64,000 nucleotides of DNA from a bacterium. GTDB lineage: Bacteria; Bdellovibrionota_C; UBA2361; SZUA-149; JAEUWB01. The stretch covers positions 1-64,000 of the forward strand of contig JAEUWB010000059.1 of NCBI GenBank assembly GCA_016786595.1. Reading direction: 5' to 3'. Within the stretch, counting starts at the first letter, position 1; every line of letters starts with the position of its first letter. This document shows, in pieces, positions 1 to 8,400 of this stretch. The notes under the pieces are model-generated. The model had not been told where the DNA came from and ran no database searches. It saw only the letters and a program-made list of their open reading frames with translations. The position numbers and the translations under genes were made by a program.

Positions 1-1
1 C

Positions 2-346
2 TTTAATGAAGGTGGCTATTTGATGTATCGTTATATGGATGCCCAGGCCAGACCGCGCCGCTTAGTGTCAATTGATGGTCGCACGAATGTGGGTGACCAG
101 AGCGTATTAAAGGCATTTCAATCGGCCTGGGCTGGGAATTATCGCTGGCGGGAATACATCAACTTAATTAATCCGCAGACAATTATCTGGCCCACACGTT
201 ATCCTTTAACGTCGATACTTTTTGCTGGGCAAGAGTGGTGTCGTGTTTATCATGACGAAGACCGCGACCAGGGTTTTTCTGTTTTTGTGAGGCGGGAGTA
301 TTTCCTTGGCGGGCAGTCTAAGCTGCAATCCGATAATTGTGTTTAG
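2..346 (+). CDS. C-terminal end of a multispanning membrane protein, GT-C glycosyltransferase-like (partial)
   Basis: The reading frame is open from the left edge and ends at a TAG at 344-346, so only the C-terminus is present. The visible part starts FNEGGYLMYR and contains SIDGRTNVG. A 'N..GGYL..R' followed by 'DGR' arrangement is typical of the soluble C-terminal part of GT-C type membrane glycosyltransferases or O-mannosyltransferase-like proteins of unknown substrate. No transmembrane segment falls in the visible part. The assignment rests on these two short motifs, so the family is tentative. That this is a real C-terminus is more certain, because the frame is long, continuous and followed by intergenic repeat DNA. 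Confidence 0.45.
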   Translation, partial: FNEGGYLMYRYMDAQARPRRLVSIDGRTNVGDQSVLKAFQSAWAGNYRWREYINLINPQTIIWPTRYPLTSILFAGQEWCRVYHDEDRDQGFSVFVRREYFLGGQSKLQSDNCV

Positions 347-350
347 GCAA

Positions 351-441
351 TCAGTCTAACTGTCCAGCAACTGATTTTACTGGACAAAAAGTACATACCC
401 GTTGACGAAAGTTTTATTAACCGAAAAAACTTTTGGCCATT
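351..441. repeat. Two-hairpin intergenic repeat, left copy
   Basis: This stretch begins TCAGTCTAACTGTCCAG and aligns along its length with 62893-62997. The first half forms a hairpin: a TGTCCAG arm and its complement CTGGACA around CTGATTTTA. The second half (ACCCGTTG.CGAAAGTTT...TTAACCGAAAAAACTTTTGG) is the arm of a second hairpin. That hairpin is well preserved in the right copy and decayed here, reading CCATTGG where the right copy has CAACGGAACGGG. Confidence 0.75.
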
Positions 442-559
442 GGTATCAAATGCGAGTACTACTTAGTACTAGACGCGAGTTTCTCTTATTTAGACTGAGG
501 CAATTGATGTCGATACATAACATAGCTAACAACATAGCTAATATAGCGAAGGAGTAGTG

Positions 560-1060
560 GTGAAAGTTAATAGCGCTGGGATTAACAACGCGGGAATGAC
601 TTTGGTGGAACTTTTAATGTGCCTAGTCTGCCTTGGTATTTTAGCTTCAATTGTAATTCCCCAGTATGCTGAATACAAAAAGAAGGCATATGATGCTATG
701 GCAATAAGCCACATTCACAAAATAAGATTAGCTGAGGAAAGTTATTATTCCGAGCAGCACGAATATACTTATTTATGTGAAAATTTACGCAATCACGGTT
801 TTACGTGGAATAATGATCAGGTCAGAATTAATCTCATGAACCCAGATGATAATTCTCTTGACCCATTTGATAATGGACATGGTGTATTGTCGCGCTGGAG
901 TTGGAAGGGGACATTCGGCCACCTGCGTGGTTCAAAATGCTACGTCTCTTCGAATGAAGAAGGCGAAACTACAACTTATTATAGTAATTATGGTCCTGGC
1001 GGAGCGATGGGCAACTGCGAAGAGAATGGAGATGGCAGCTGCGTAGCACGCGCTTGGTAG
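560..1060 (+). CDS. Type IV pilin-like / pseudopilin protein
   Basis: The protein has a short basic leader followed by a class III prepilin signal: G|MTLVELL with Glu at +5, then a hydrophobic stretch to about residue 38 ending IVIPQYAEY. This is the hallmark of type IV pilins and pseudopilins cleaved by prepilin peptidase PilD. The remaining 120 residues are a small polar head with four cysteines, two of them near the end in CEENGDGSC, which suggests the disulphide-bounded loop seen in many pilins. Two GTG codons are adjacent at 557 and 560. The AAGGAG at 549-554 sits 5 nt before the second, so that start is chosen. The gene stands alone, far from the gsp operon at 55-60 kb, so whether it is a major pilin, minor pilin or pseudopilin cannot be told. 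Confidence 0.85.
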   Translation: MKVNSAGINNAGMTLVELLMCLVCLGILASIVIPQYAEYKKKAYDAMAISHIHKIRLAEESYYSEQHEYTYLCENLRNHGFTWNNDQVRINLMNPDDNSLDPFDNGHGVLSRWSWKGTFGHLRGSKCYVSSNEEGETTTYYSNYGPGGAMGNCEENGDGSCVARAW

Positions 1061-1159
1061 TGAATTAACAGAAAGAAAAATTAGTAAAAGTTGCAATAGT
1101 CATTACTTAATTTTAGGGACGATAAATAACATTAATTTCACCTTTTACAGATAAGCAAG

Positions 1160-1681
1160 CTAGCCGGCGGCAGAGCTGGTGAGGTTAGGGAAAACTTTTA
1201 GTGGGTCGATGGATTTACCGTTTTGGCGCCATTCGAAGTGGAGGTGAGGGCCGCTTGAGATGCCGGTGCTACCGACTCGCCCGATCAGAGTGCCTGCTTT
1301 AACGATTGTGCCGGGGTTGACTAAGATTTCATCAAGGTGACCGTAAAGTGAGGCGTAGCCGTTGCCGTGGTCGATTGTGACGAGTTTACCGTAACCTGCG
1401 TAGTTATCAGCAAAGACGATTTGGCCGTTTTTAACAGCGCGGACGTGGCTGCCTTCGGGTGCTTGGAGGTCAACGCCATTATGGTGCCTGACGTAGCGGT
1501 AGACCGGATGCTTGCGTGTGCCATACTTGCTAGAAAGCTTTGCTGCCATTAGCGGGAAAACAAACATTCCAAGCTCTGTGCGTAGCGGGCTTGCGATTGC
1601 CAGCGGTGCAGCGCAGTAAGCGATAATTAGGTATAAACTAATTATCTTTTTGGAAGCTATTTTTAAGTGTTTTGAAAGCAT
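1160..1681 (-). CDS. M23 (LytM-type) peptidoglycan endopeptidase
   Basis: The 173-residue protein has an N-terminal hydrophobic signal or anchor (about residues 12-30) followed by one M23 domain. The zinc-binding motifs are visible: HHNGVD (HxxxD) and the distal GPHLHFEW (HxH), along with the usual GYGKLVTIDHGNG and YGHLD strands. M23 enzymes cut peptide cross-bridges in peptidoglycan. It is the last gene of the long minus-strand secretion operon, and its 5' end overlaps the preceding coiled-coil gene by 44 bp, which points to translational coupling. Inference: it opens the cell wall for assembly of the type IV secretion channel, taking the role that lytic transglycosylases such as VirB1 play elsewhere. 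Start: ATG with AGAAG just upstream. Confidence 0.9.
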   Translation of the reverse strand: MLSKHLKIASKKIISLYLIIAYCAAPLAIASPLRTELGMFVFPLMAAKLSSKYGTRKHPVYRYVRHHNGVDLQAPEGSHVRAVKNGQIVFADNYAGYGKLVTIDHGNGYASLYGHLDEILVNPGTIVKAGTLIGRVGSTGISSGPHLHFEWRQNGKSIDPLKVFPNLTSSAAG

Positions 1682-3347
1682 CTTCTACTTCTGGGTCGTC
1701 GTTGTTAGAGTCTGATTTGGCTTCGTTTGCAAGGATGTTGAAGTTATCATCGCCGCGCATTCCGCGTGCGGCTGGAGTAGGAGAGTTTGCGCCAACGTTG
1801 CGAGTGACATCTTTACGAACATATGCACGGCCGCCGGTAGGAGTTAGTACTCGAATCCATTCGCCTTGAATTGCTTCGACAGTAAGTCGTGCTCCTTTTT
1901 GTAGTTGCATTACAGGTGAATGTTCTTCGCCGGGGCCACTTCTTAGGTTTGCTTTTTCTGCGATGATTTCAACGAGAGCCACATCTGCGGCAACAATTTG
2001 CGGTTGAACATCAGCTGTTTGCGCGCGGGCATTGACCCTTGTGTCTGACTTGCGGTTTGGTGAGGCTGTTTCTGTTAATGCGCTTAGTTCGGTTTGTTTG
2101 AGTAGTAATTCGTTACGAGTGTTGACGAGGTCGCTTTCGAGTTTATCTGCTTGTTCGGCGCGTGGACGAAGCGTTGCTAATTCAGCTCTAAGCTTTTCAA
2201 GTTCAGTGTTGCTTGTATCACTCTTGGCAATTAACTCTTGCAGATTCTTTTCGCTGGTAGTCGCCTTAATTTTCAAGTCAGCTAGTTCTTTTGTCGTGGT
2301 TTCTAAGGCATGCGATTTTTCTGTAGAATTTTTTGAGAGTTCGGTGATTTTAAGATTAAATTCAGCGTTTTCTTTTGACAGTGTTTTGATGCGTTCTAAA
2401 GCTGTTTCGAGGACTGGTTTATATTTATCATATTCGCTGCTTTTGATGCGTAAGTCGGAAAGTTCTTTTTCTGCCTTGGCAATCTCAGCGCGTAAGTAAG
2501 AATTATTTGTAGTTAAGGTTTTGCTGGCTTCTAGGCTTGCTTTGAGGTCGCGAATGTCTTTATGCGCATCAAGTAGTTGTTGTTTATGGAGCGAGAGTTC
2601 CTTTTCGCTAGTGCCTTTTTCTCGAATTTCTAAAAGCAGCCGAGAAATTTCGTCGCGAGAGTTACGTAACTCAGTCTTCAATTGGGCGATTTCTTTAGTA
2701 TAATTCGCGGAACCACTTTGCATATCAGCCAGAGCTTGTTTAATTGCCTTTGAGCTTTGCATTTCAAGGTCGTACTTATTCTTTAATTCTTGAAATTTTG
2801 TATTCAAGTTGAGTAATGCATCTTCACGTCGACGAATTTCACTTGCTGGGTCACCAGGAACAATTGTTGTGGCTTTAAGTGCGTTAAGCTGTTGATCCTT
2901 TGCACTTAAGGCTTGCTTAAGGCTTGCAATTTCATTTTCAAGTTCCTTACGGAGTAGAGATACTTGGTAAATTGGAATAAATTCGCTGCTATTGTCCGGA
3001 GGCGTTAAGTTTTCGGGATGAGCCTTTGTTGGGCTAGGAGCTGAATCTGTCGAGTTTAGATTATTTACAACTGGCGCTTCGAGCTCTTTAATTACTGGCT
3101 CAGTAGTTGGAGCAGGATTTGTCGGACTAGAATCAGTAAAACCTACAACGAGATTGGGATCATTTTGACTGCTTGCTGAGCCTGAGTTTGTTGACTTTGA
3201 AAACAGGGTAAAAAAAATTAATGCGCCTGTGACTAGTCCTAGCGCGAGGACTTTCAATTTAGCTTGACTGAGTTGAACTCGAGGTGACAGTTTTGCCACC
3301 TCAGTATGAGCGCTTTCCGCTTCAGTTTCAAAAATATTTTTTTCCAC
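1638..3347 (-). CDS. Membrane-anchored coiled-coil protein with C-terminal SH3b domain
   Basis: The 569-residue protein has a cytoplasmic N-terminus of about 30 residues and one transmembrane helix (KVLALGLVTGALIFFTLF, about 31-48). A Ser/Pro/Thr-rich linker follows, then a long coiled coil from about residue 125 to 415 full of Glu/Lys/Leu heptads. A bacterial SH3 (SH3b/SH3_3) domain lies near 455-515, recognisable by ANLRSGPGEEHSPV and later GEWIRV. SH3b domains often bind peptidoglycan or peptides. The topology puts the coiled coil in the periplasm, so the protein could span from the inner membrane to the wall. It starts with GTG preceded by CGAGG. It lies between the PH-domain gene and the M23 peptidase, which supports a structural role in the secretion apparatus; that role is inference. 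Confidence 0.8.
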   Translation of the reverse strand: MEKNIFETEAESAHTEVAKLSPRVQLSQAKLKVLALGLVTGALIFFTLFSKSTNSGSASSQNDPNLVVGFTDSSPTNPAPTTEPVIKELEAPVVNNLNSTDSAPSPTKAHPENLTPPDNSSEFIPIYQVSLLRKELENEIASLKQALSAKDQQLNALKATTIVPGDPASEIRRREDALLNLNTKFQELKNKYDLEMQSSKAIKQALADMQSGSANYTKEIAQLKTELRNSRDEISRLLLEIREKGTSEKELSLHKQQLLDAHKDIRDLKASLEASKTLTTNNSYLRAEIAKAEKELSDLRIKSSEYDKYKPVLETALERIKTLSKENAEFNLKITELSKNSTEKSHALETTTKELADLKIKATTSEKNLQELIAKSDTSNTELEKLRAELATLRPRAEQADKLESDLVNTRNELLLKQTELSALTETASPNRKSDTRVNARAQTADVQPQIVAADVALVEIIAEKANLRSGPGEEHSPVMQLQKGARLTVEAIQGEWIRVLTPTGGRAYVRKDVTRNVGANSPTPAARGMRGDDNFNILANEAKSDSNNDDPEVEDAFKTLKNSFQKDN

Positions 3348-3393
3348 AACAACCTCGTAAAAAACCTTTTAGTTGCAGACGCCTCTGCGTCGT

Positions 3394-4056
3394 TTAGTCA
3401 CTGGAAACTAGTTCTTCGGATTCAAATGACTTCTTTTGTAAATTTCTAATGCGGCGGTCGCGTGCACCTTGTACAAGTAATTGTACCTTGCGCGGGTCGG
3501 GTATGCCCTCCATGATAATTTCAACTTCTTGTTGAGCGGCGCTACCGATATGTACATCGCCGATTCCTAAAATTCTTTGTAGGATTGTCTGCACTGGTTC
3601 GACACCGCGAATGTCTTCGTAGCGTAGTCGCGGCTGTCTGAGTTTAAGTGAAACTAGGCCAATCTGTGCTTCAACTCCGCGTTCGTCGATAATATATTTT
3701 GCATTGTACATGAAATACAAAATTTTGGTGAGCACAAACCCTGGAATAAGTGTCAAGAGCGGTAAGTGCATCATGTAAGTTTTGTCTCCAAAACTGAATA
3801 ACTCACCGGGCACAACGACTAGAGAGTAAATTGAACTACCTTCAAAATACTTCGTAAGTTGAATACAAACATAAGAAAGCGCAAAAAAACTAATCAACTC
3901 GAAAATTTGTGCGCGCCAGGCAGGAAAGAAATAGTAGCGATTTCCTGGACTAGCGACCTCAATTGCAGTCGCATCGAAGTCCTCGGCTGCACTAGTATCT
4001 CGTTCTTCTTCGAGAAAGACATTCTGGTTGCGAATTTGTTCTTTTTTAGAACTCAT
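3394..4056 (-). CDS. Bacterial PH-domain membrane protein
   Basis: The 220-residue protein has a polar N-terminus, two hydrophobic segments (about residues 50-70 and 95-118), then a cytoplasmic region. That region resembles the bacterial PH domain family (bPH_2/DUF304): YIIDERGVEAQIGLVSLK, then LRYEDIRGVEP and a GIGDVHIGSA strand. In this family the pattern 'Y.it..Rl....G....k...i....I..v...q...RilG.Gdv.i.sa' is diagnostic. Such proteins are membrane-associated, and their ligands are usually unknown. It is the fourth-last gene before the end of the operon and 3 bp from the gene before it. A PH-domain protein is not part of the canonical F or Dot/Icm apparatus. Start: ATG with TAGGTAG upstream. 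Confidence 0.75.
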   Translation of the reverse strand: MSSKKEQIRNQNVFLEEERDTSAAEDFDATAIEVASPGNRYYFFPAWRAQIFELISFFALSYVCIQLTKYFEGSSIYSLVVVPGELFSFGDKTYMMHLPLLTLIPGFVLTKILYFMYNAKYIIDERGVEAQIGLVSLKLRQPRLRYEDIRGVEPVQTILQRILGIGDVHIGSAAQQEVEIIMEGIPDPRKVQLLVQGARDRRIRNLQKKSFESEELVSSD

Positions 4057-4059
4057 AGA

Positions 4060-4455
4060 CTACCTATTAGTACCTGAAGGTTGAATGCGATTTAATCTAG
4101 CTTCGATGTCTGATAGTGCATCACCGGGCTCGGGTTTGCGAATGCCGGCAGGGTCTTGAGTGCTTGTGGGCTGAGTAGTTGCAGCACTGCCTGGAGCAGA
4201 TGTTTCGATTACAAGTGCGCGATCAGCTGGCTTTTTATTATCAGTCACCACTGCCTGAGTGCCGCTATCAAGGTTGGGAGTTGAGCGCACAGTGCCAAAT
4301 TCGCCACCGGTTTTAACGCGCGGAATCGAAGTGACTTTCCCTCCCGCCATTGCATAGACACCAAAAAAGAAGGCAACTAACAAGAGCGACGTCAGGTTAC
4401 GCATGCTAAATGCGGGTTTCATTAAAACGATATCAACAACTTTTTTCTTATCCAT
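4060..4455 (-). CDS. Small single-pass membrane protein of the secretion operon, unknown
   Basis: No family is recognised. The 131-residue protein has a short basic N-terminus and one hydrophobic helix (LTSLLLVAFFFGVYAMAG, about 21-39). The low-complexity Thr/Ser/Pro/Ala-rich tail ends in a small charged segment (DALSDIEARLNRIQPSG). This bitopic layout with a periplasmic tail recalls small channel subunits, but no motif supports an assignment. The AGAGGATCTT before the ATG is a good ribosome site. Close spacing to both neighbours (14 bp upstream, 3 bp downstream) makes it part of the operon. Confidence 0.65.
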   Translation of the reverse strand: MDKKKVVDIVLMKPAFSMRNLTSLLLVAFFFGVYAMAGGKVTSIPRVKTGGEFGTVRSTPNLDSGTQAVVTDNKKPADRALVIETSAPGSAATTQPTSTQDPAGIRKPEPGDALSDIEARLNRIQPSGTNR

Positions 4456-4469
4456 AAGATCCTCTGTTA

Positions 4470-4796
4470 TTAGTTAACAGTAACATTCTGGGGCTTTTCA
4501 CCCGGTGCGCAGGGCCGCCATTTACCTTGACGCACTTCGCGCACTGCCGTGTGGCGTGGTTTATAATAAAATCCATCTTGATCGAGTCCCGGTCCGTTTT
4601 CTTCTGTCTCGACGATTGGCTCTTCCCAGCAGTACTGGGTGGTGCCAGGAGGAATTGGAGCATCATTCACGACCGTAATCACAGTTGGTCCTCCAGGTGT
4701 GCCCGGAGGGCAGGATGCTGTACGACTACATCCAGACAAAGTTACTAAGGCACAAAGACTTAGGATTGTAGAGATTTGATAAACTATTTTTTGCAT
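4470..4796 (-). CDS. Small lipoprotein, paralogue of the adjacent upstream lipoprotein
   Basis: The 108-residue protein carries a type II signal peptide with lipobox LSGC (Cys about residue 23). The mature part contains PPGTTQYCWEEP and GLDQDGFYYKPRHTAVREVR. The upstream neighbour has the matching GLDPTGTYYRPSHNTVVEIR at the same place, so the two arose by tandem duplication. Beyond membrane anchoring the function is unknown. Position directly after the TraC ATPase gene within the operon suggests an outer-membrane accessory of the secretion channel (inference). AGGAG precedes the ATG. Confidence 0.8.
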   Translation of the reverse strand: MQKIVYQISTILSLCALVTLSGCSRTASCPPGTPGGPTVITVVNDAPIPPGTTQYCWEEPIVETEENGPGLDQDGFYYKPRHTAVREVRQGKWRPCAPGEKPQNVTVN

Positions 4797-4804
4797 AAGG
4801 ACAT

Positions 4805-5116
4805 TTACTCCTTTACCTGATCAGTTTCTGGATATTCAACTTTTTGTGTTCGTCCAGGGCGAATCTCTACAACTGTATTATGTGAGGGGCGATAATATGT
4901 GCCCGTGGGGTCAAGTCCTGCTGGAACACGAACCGTGTCATGCATTGGTTCAGTCCAAACCTCATGAACTGTTCCAGGCACTGCTGGGCCTTCTACCTCT
5001 TTAATCACTGGCTCAATTGGTCGTTTTTTGAAAAGTGCACAGCCACTGAGCATAGTTGTAGTAGATAAACTGAGCAGTAGAATTGCTACTGAATTTAATT
5101 TGAATGTGTTTTTCAT
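4805..5116 (-). CDS. Small lipoprotein, first of a tandem pair
   Basis: The 103-residue protein has a signal peptide ending at lipobox LSGC (Cys about residue 26). The mature part runs VPGTVHEVWTEPMHDTVRVP and then GLDPTGTYYRPSHNTVVEIR, similar to the next gene. The start codon overlaps the stop of traC (ATGA-type 4-bp overlap at 5113-5116), which implies translational coupling with the ATPase. It is not a recognised TraV or TraP family member. No enzymatic motif is present. Confidence 0.8.
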   Translation of the reverse strand: MKNTFKLNSVAILLLSLSTTTMLSGCALFKKRPIEPVIKEVEGPAVPGTVHEVWTEPMHDTVRVPAGLDPTGTYYRPSHNTVVEIRPGRTQKVEYPETDQVKE

Positions 5117-7842
5117 GACGCATTCCCTTCCTTTAATTGTAGTTGTCGACCTTGCGTTGCGGCTTGTTCGCGGCGCATTGCTTCATAATGTCGGCGCCGG
5201 CGCGCAAATTCTTCTGCGCCATGCGGGGCGATCATTACGGCGCGTTGCAAGGCACGCACAAAATCACCTTCTTGTTCATCGATTAATGCCGAGAAGAGCT
5301 GGTTGTCGTCACCGTTATTGGTTGAAACCCAATAAAATGCTGGTTCAAGCGGGAGCACTAAGGCAGCTTCGCCAATATCTGAGAGTAAGAAAAACTGCGA
5401 TTCAATGCCTTTGACAGTATTGAGACGCATAATAGTTTCAGCCTGCTCTTTATTGAGGTTAAAGGCTTTAGCTGTCATATGAAATTTTGAAGGGTCCTGC
5501 TTGAGGAAGATTTTGTGCGAGCTATTCTGCACGATTGCTTGTCCGCCTTCACCCACGTAGAAATCTTCTCCCGACTGCGAAGCTGCAATGACGATACCCT
5601 TACGCTTACGATATAGTCTGAATGCCGCCTCAACAACTCCCGCAGCGGTCTTACCGACTAGGTCATGTGCTTCATCGAATACCAGCAATTTACGGGTATC
5701 TAGCTCAGTTGGGTCGTTCATTACGGTGTCAGCCCAGAGCATGGCGACTTTTAAGAAGACGCGTTGTAAGTCCGGATTGCGACTTAAACCTTTCAAGTCA
5801 AACACGATAAAGCGCTCTTTGAGCTCGAGACTTCCCGCACGGTCAAAGAATCGTGCATATGTTCCGTCGCCATAGTATTCGCGCATCAAGACAGCAAGCT
5901 CCTGGCGCATTCTAAAATTGTCTTCGGTCTCATTTGGCCGCGGAGGTTCTTTCAGCACTTTTAGGATATCGCGTAGGAGAAACTCACGATCGCGCGCGCC
6001 GTGACGGTAGCGATAATGAGCTTCAGTGAGTGATTCAATGATTTCATTACGTTGCACCCGAGATACTGTCGTATTTTTCTCGCTGGCCATGTCGCAGATA
6101 ATATCCACGCAGACATCTAAGAGGTCTTTAAAATCTTCGTTAGTGCGATCAGGATCTAGCTCTCCAAGTCGCGCAAGGAAGTTCATTGCTGGAGCGCGTG
6201 ATGGTGTTGCCTGATAAATACGTCCGCCAAAAAGTCTAGCTAAGCGCTCAAAGCCACAAGGTTGATTCGGCATGCCCTTATCGAAGACGAAAATAATTGG
6301 TGGGCGTTCCACGCGTGCGCCGTCAGGGCGCTGCGAATAGTGTCCACGGGCAAGGGTGATAATTAAAAAACAAAGTAGATAACTCTTACCAGCACCAGAA
6401 ACACCACTAATAATTACGTTTGGAGCGATATTCGAGTCGAATAAATCAAAATTAACTAATTCGCGATTCCACAGTGAAGGCAGGACGAAAAGCGAGTTTT
6501 TACTACCGCGCCAGTTACCCCAAAGCGGAATCAATCGTGCTGCGCGTGAAGACTGCATCGAGCAGGTCCAACCTGGTCCATCAGTCGTTGGGTCATAGGC
6601 GCCGGGTAAAGCATTTAAGAGCACGCCCAAGTCGCTAATCATATGCGACATACCACGAGCACCGTTTAGTGCCGGAAACATGGCTTGAACTTCGCTTGCA
6701 GATCGGCGTGCCTCGTCCAGGTTGCCCGAGATTTGCACGTGGTGCATGCCTACTCGCACAATTTGCGAACGGTTTGAATATAATTCTTCCCGTGCGGTGC
6801 GGATATTACGAATATCGTGGATGATTTTTTGATTGCTACGGCCCATCGGAGAGCTGGCACGTAGTCCTAGAAAGAAATCTAAACGGTCAAGTCGTTTAAG
6901 TTGAGTCTCTTTTGGATCGCGTGAAAAAGTCACAGCGAAAACCGACTCTCCAGGAATACTTTGTAGCGGCACAGTCATGAGAGGTAAGCACTGCTTTGGA
7001 GCTTTAGCCATACTGACTGTATGATAGACGCGGCCATCCTTAACCAAGTAACCATCTTCGGGGTGATAAGCTGGCGTGTCTGAAATTTGATTGGCTAGAA
7101 TATCGTCGTGATCATACGTCGGAACCGGGACTGCGTTATAACGCCCGCGTTTAAATTTTCCACCCTTAGTGCTGCGTCGATTAAGTAAGGGATAGAGTGT
7201 ATTAATTAGCGCTTGGCCATCGAGGCGTTGAGCGTAAAGTCCAAGGTCAACCATGCGTGCAATTTTGCCATCGACTTCGCCACGAAATTGTTCGCAGAAG
7301 CGTCGATACTCGGTTTGACGATCAGTTTCTTCGCGCGGGTCACGCACGCCATGGACAAGTAACCGGGCGGTTGACTTAAGTTGATCGATAAATGAATGCA
7401 TGATCCACGGTGGGTCGTTGCGAAAACAAACAAGTAGTTTGATTTTTCTGACACGACGCTCAATGTACTCGGAGTTAGCCGAAGATTTAAGCATGCGAAT
7501 CCAGCGTCGTGCCATCCAACCAGGGACTCCAGTGGTTGGATAATCGTTGATGCAACGATCGAGCGTGTCTTGTACATCAAATGAAGTGACCCAGCAAAAC
7601 TGGACTGAAATTTTATGATCGAGTGAATCAATTAATTCTTGAATTGTTTGGCAAGTTTGATAAGCAGTTTCTGGAGAAGTTGAGGTGAGTAGTAGAGGTT
7701 GAAGTTGCCAAATTGACCACAACGAAGCGTCAGAATGCAAAAAGACCTGCTGCTCGCTGTCCCACTTTACATACGGTAAGAGCTCATTAAAGAGCGCTTC
7801 ATCTTCGTATAAACGTTTTCTCGTCAATCTTGTGATGCTCAT
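5113..7842 (-). CDS. traC: TraC/VirB4-family type IV secretion ATPase
   Basis: The 909-residue protein is close to F TraC (about 875) in length and layout. It has an N-terminal TraC-type domain (ETAYQTCQTIQELIDSL, GVPGWMARRW) and a C-terminal P-loop ATPase. Walker A is GVSGAGKSY near residue 480 and Walker B is LLVFDEAHDLVG near 720, followed by a RecA-fold tail with AASQSGEDF. VirB4/TraC proteins power channel and pilus assembly at the inner membrane and are the most conserved type IV secretion gene. It lies downstream of the traLEKBV-like genes as in F, and overlaps the following lipoprotein gene by 4 bp. No key residue is missing, so the protein should be active. Confidence 0.93.
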   Translation of the reverse strand: MSITRLTRKRLYEDEALFNELLPYVKWDSEQQVFLHSDASLWSIWQLQPLLLTSTSPETAYQTCQTIQELIDSLDHKISVQFCWVTSFDVQDTLDRCINDYPTTGVPGWMARRWIRMLKSSANSEYIERRVRKIKLLVCFRNDPPWIMHSFIDQLKSTARLLVHGVRDPREETDRQTEYRRFCEQFRGEVDGKIARMVDLGLYAQRLDGQALINTLYPLLNRRSTKGGKFKRGRYNAVPVPTYDHDDILANQISDTPAYHPEDGYLVKDGRVYHTVSMAKAPKQCLPLMTVPLQSIPGESVFAVTFSRDPKETQLKRLDRLDFFLGLRASSPMGRSNQKIIHDIRNIRTAREELYSNRSQIVRVGMHHVQISGNLDEARRSASEVQAMFPALNGARGMSHMISDLGVLLNALPGAYDPTTDGPGWTCSMQSSRAARLIPLWGNWRGSKNSLFVLPSLWNRELVNFDLFDSNIAPNVIISGVSGAGKSYLLCFLIITLARGHYSQRPDGARVERPPIIFVFDKGMPNQPCGFERLARLFGGRIYQATPSRAPAMNFLARLGELDPDRTNEDFKDLLDVCVDIICDMASEKNTTVSRVQRNEIIESLTEAHYRYRHGARDREFLLRDILKVLKEPPRPNETEDNFRMRQELAVLMREYYGDGTYARFFDRAGSLELKERFIVFDLKGLSRNPDLQRVFLKVAMLWADTVMNDPTELDTRKLLVFDEAHDLVGKTAAGVVEAAFRLYRKRKGIVIAASQSGEDFYVGEGGQAIVQNSSHKIFLKQDPSKFHMTAKAFNLNKEQAETIMRLNTVKGIESQFFLLSDIGEAALVLPLEPAFYWVSTNNGDDNQLFSALIDEQEGDFVRALQRAVMIAPHGAEEFARRRRHYEAMRREQAATQGRQLQLKEGNAS

Positions 7843-7915
7843 AGCACATCATCCTATAAGACAGTTATTACTGTCTTATTAAAACCTCTTGTTTAGCCCT
7901 CGCTGCCTGCTGCTC

Positions 7916-8383
7916 TTATTTTGCGGCTGGCGGCAACTGAGGGGTGATCTCACGGTCAACTACCCGAACTATTTTATCATTATGACTCAGTTCAATCGAC
8001 ACATTTGCTTGTTTTTCGATTTCACTGGTAATCATTTCGATCGAGCCATCTTGCCTAATCGAGACACGACGTTTCGCAATGTCGTTCGGATAAAAGGCCC
8101 GATATCCTAAAGTCTGAGCTATAGCCTCTACTGCTTCAGAAAGACTAGATTTTTTTAGGTCAGCAGCGATAACTGGCCGAAGATATGGAGAATCTTTGTG
8201 CTCGGCATAGCCTTCAGTTGGCTGCGGGGTTTGGCTCCAGCGCAAGCGGTTATAGACTGGTTCTGGTGGTAGTTGTCTGAATGCGTACGGATAAGATTGT
8301 TCTTTGATTTCAATTGGTCGCGAAGTACTGGAAGTACAACTCGTCAAGATAATCAGACAAACTAGCAAATATCTAACGTCCAT
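7916..8383 (-). CDS. DotD-like outer-membrane lipoprotein
   Basis: The 155-residue lipoprotein has lipobox LTSC at about residue 16. A proline-rich linker (QLPPEPVYNRLRW) follows. The C-terminal domain of about 75 residues has the pattern beta-alpha-beta-beta-alpha-beta: PVIAADLKKSSLSEAVEAIA, then YRAFYPNDIAKRRVSIR, then EKQANVSIELS. This arrangement matches the secretin-N-like fold of Legionella DotD and TraH of I-type plasmids. There the lipoprotein helps place DotC/DotH in the outer membrane. The match is by fold pattern and context, not by strong identity. F-type systems have no DotD, so its insertion between the TraV-like gene and traC is unusual. Confidence 0.6.
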   Translation of the reverse strand: MDVRYLLVCLIILTSCTSSTSRPIEIKEQSYPYAFRQLPPEPVYNRLRWSQTPQPTEGYAEHKDSPYLRPVIAADLKKSSLSEAVEAIAQTLGYRAFYPNDIAKRRVSIRQDGSIEMITSEIEKQANVSIELSHNDKIVRVVDREITPQLPPAAK

Positions 8384-8400
8384 AATAAAAATTCTCTTGT

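Noticed and set aside
2032-2499. Plus-strand open frame of 155 residues rich in Ser and Leu
   Set aside because: It is the antisense of the coiled-coil region of the 1638-3347 gene. Its composition follows from the Glu/Lys/Leu codons of the real gene.
5028-5414. Plus-strand open frame of 128 residues
   Set aside because: Antisense to the end of traC and the lipoprotein gene, with no ribosome site and no recognisable domain.
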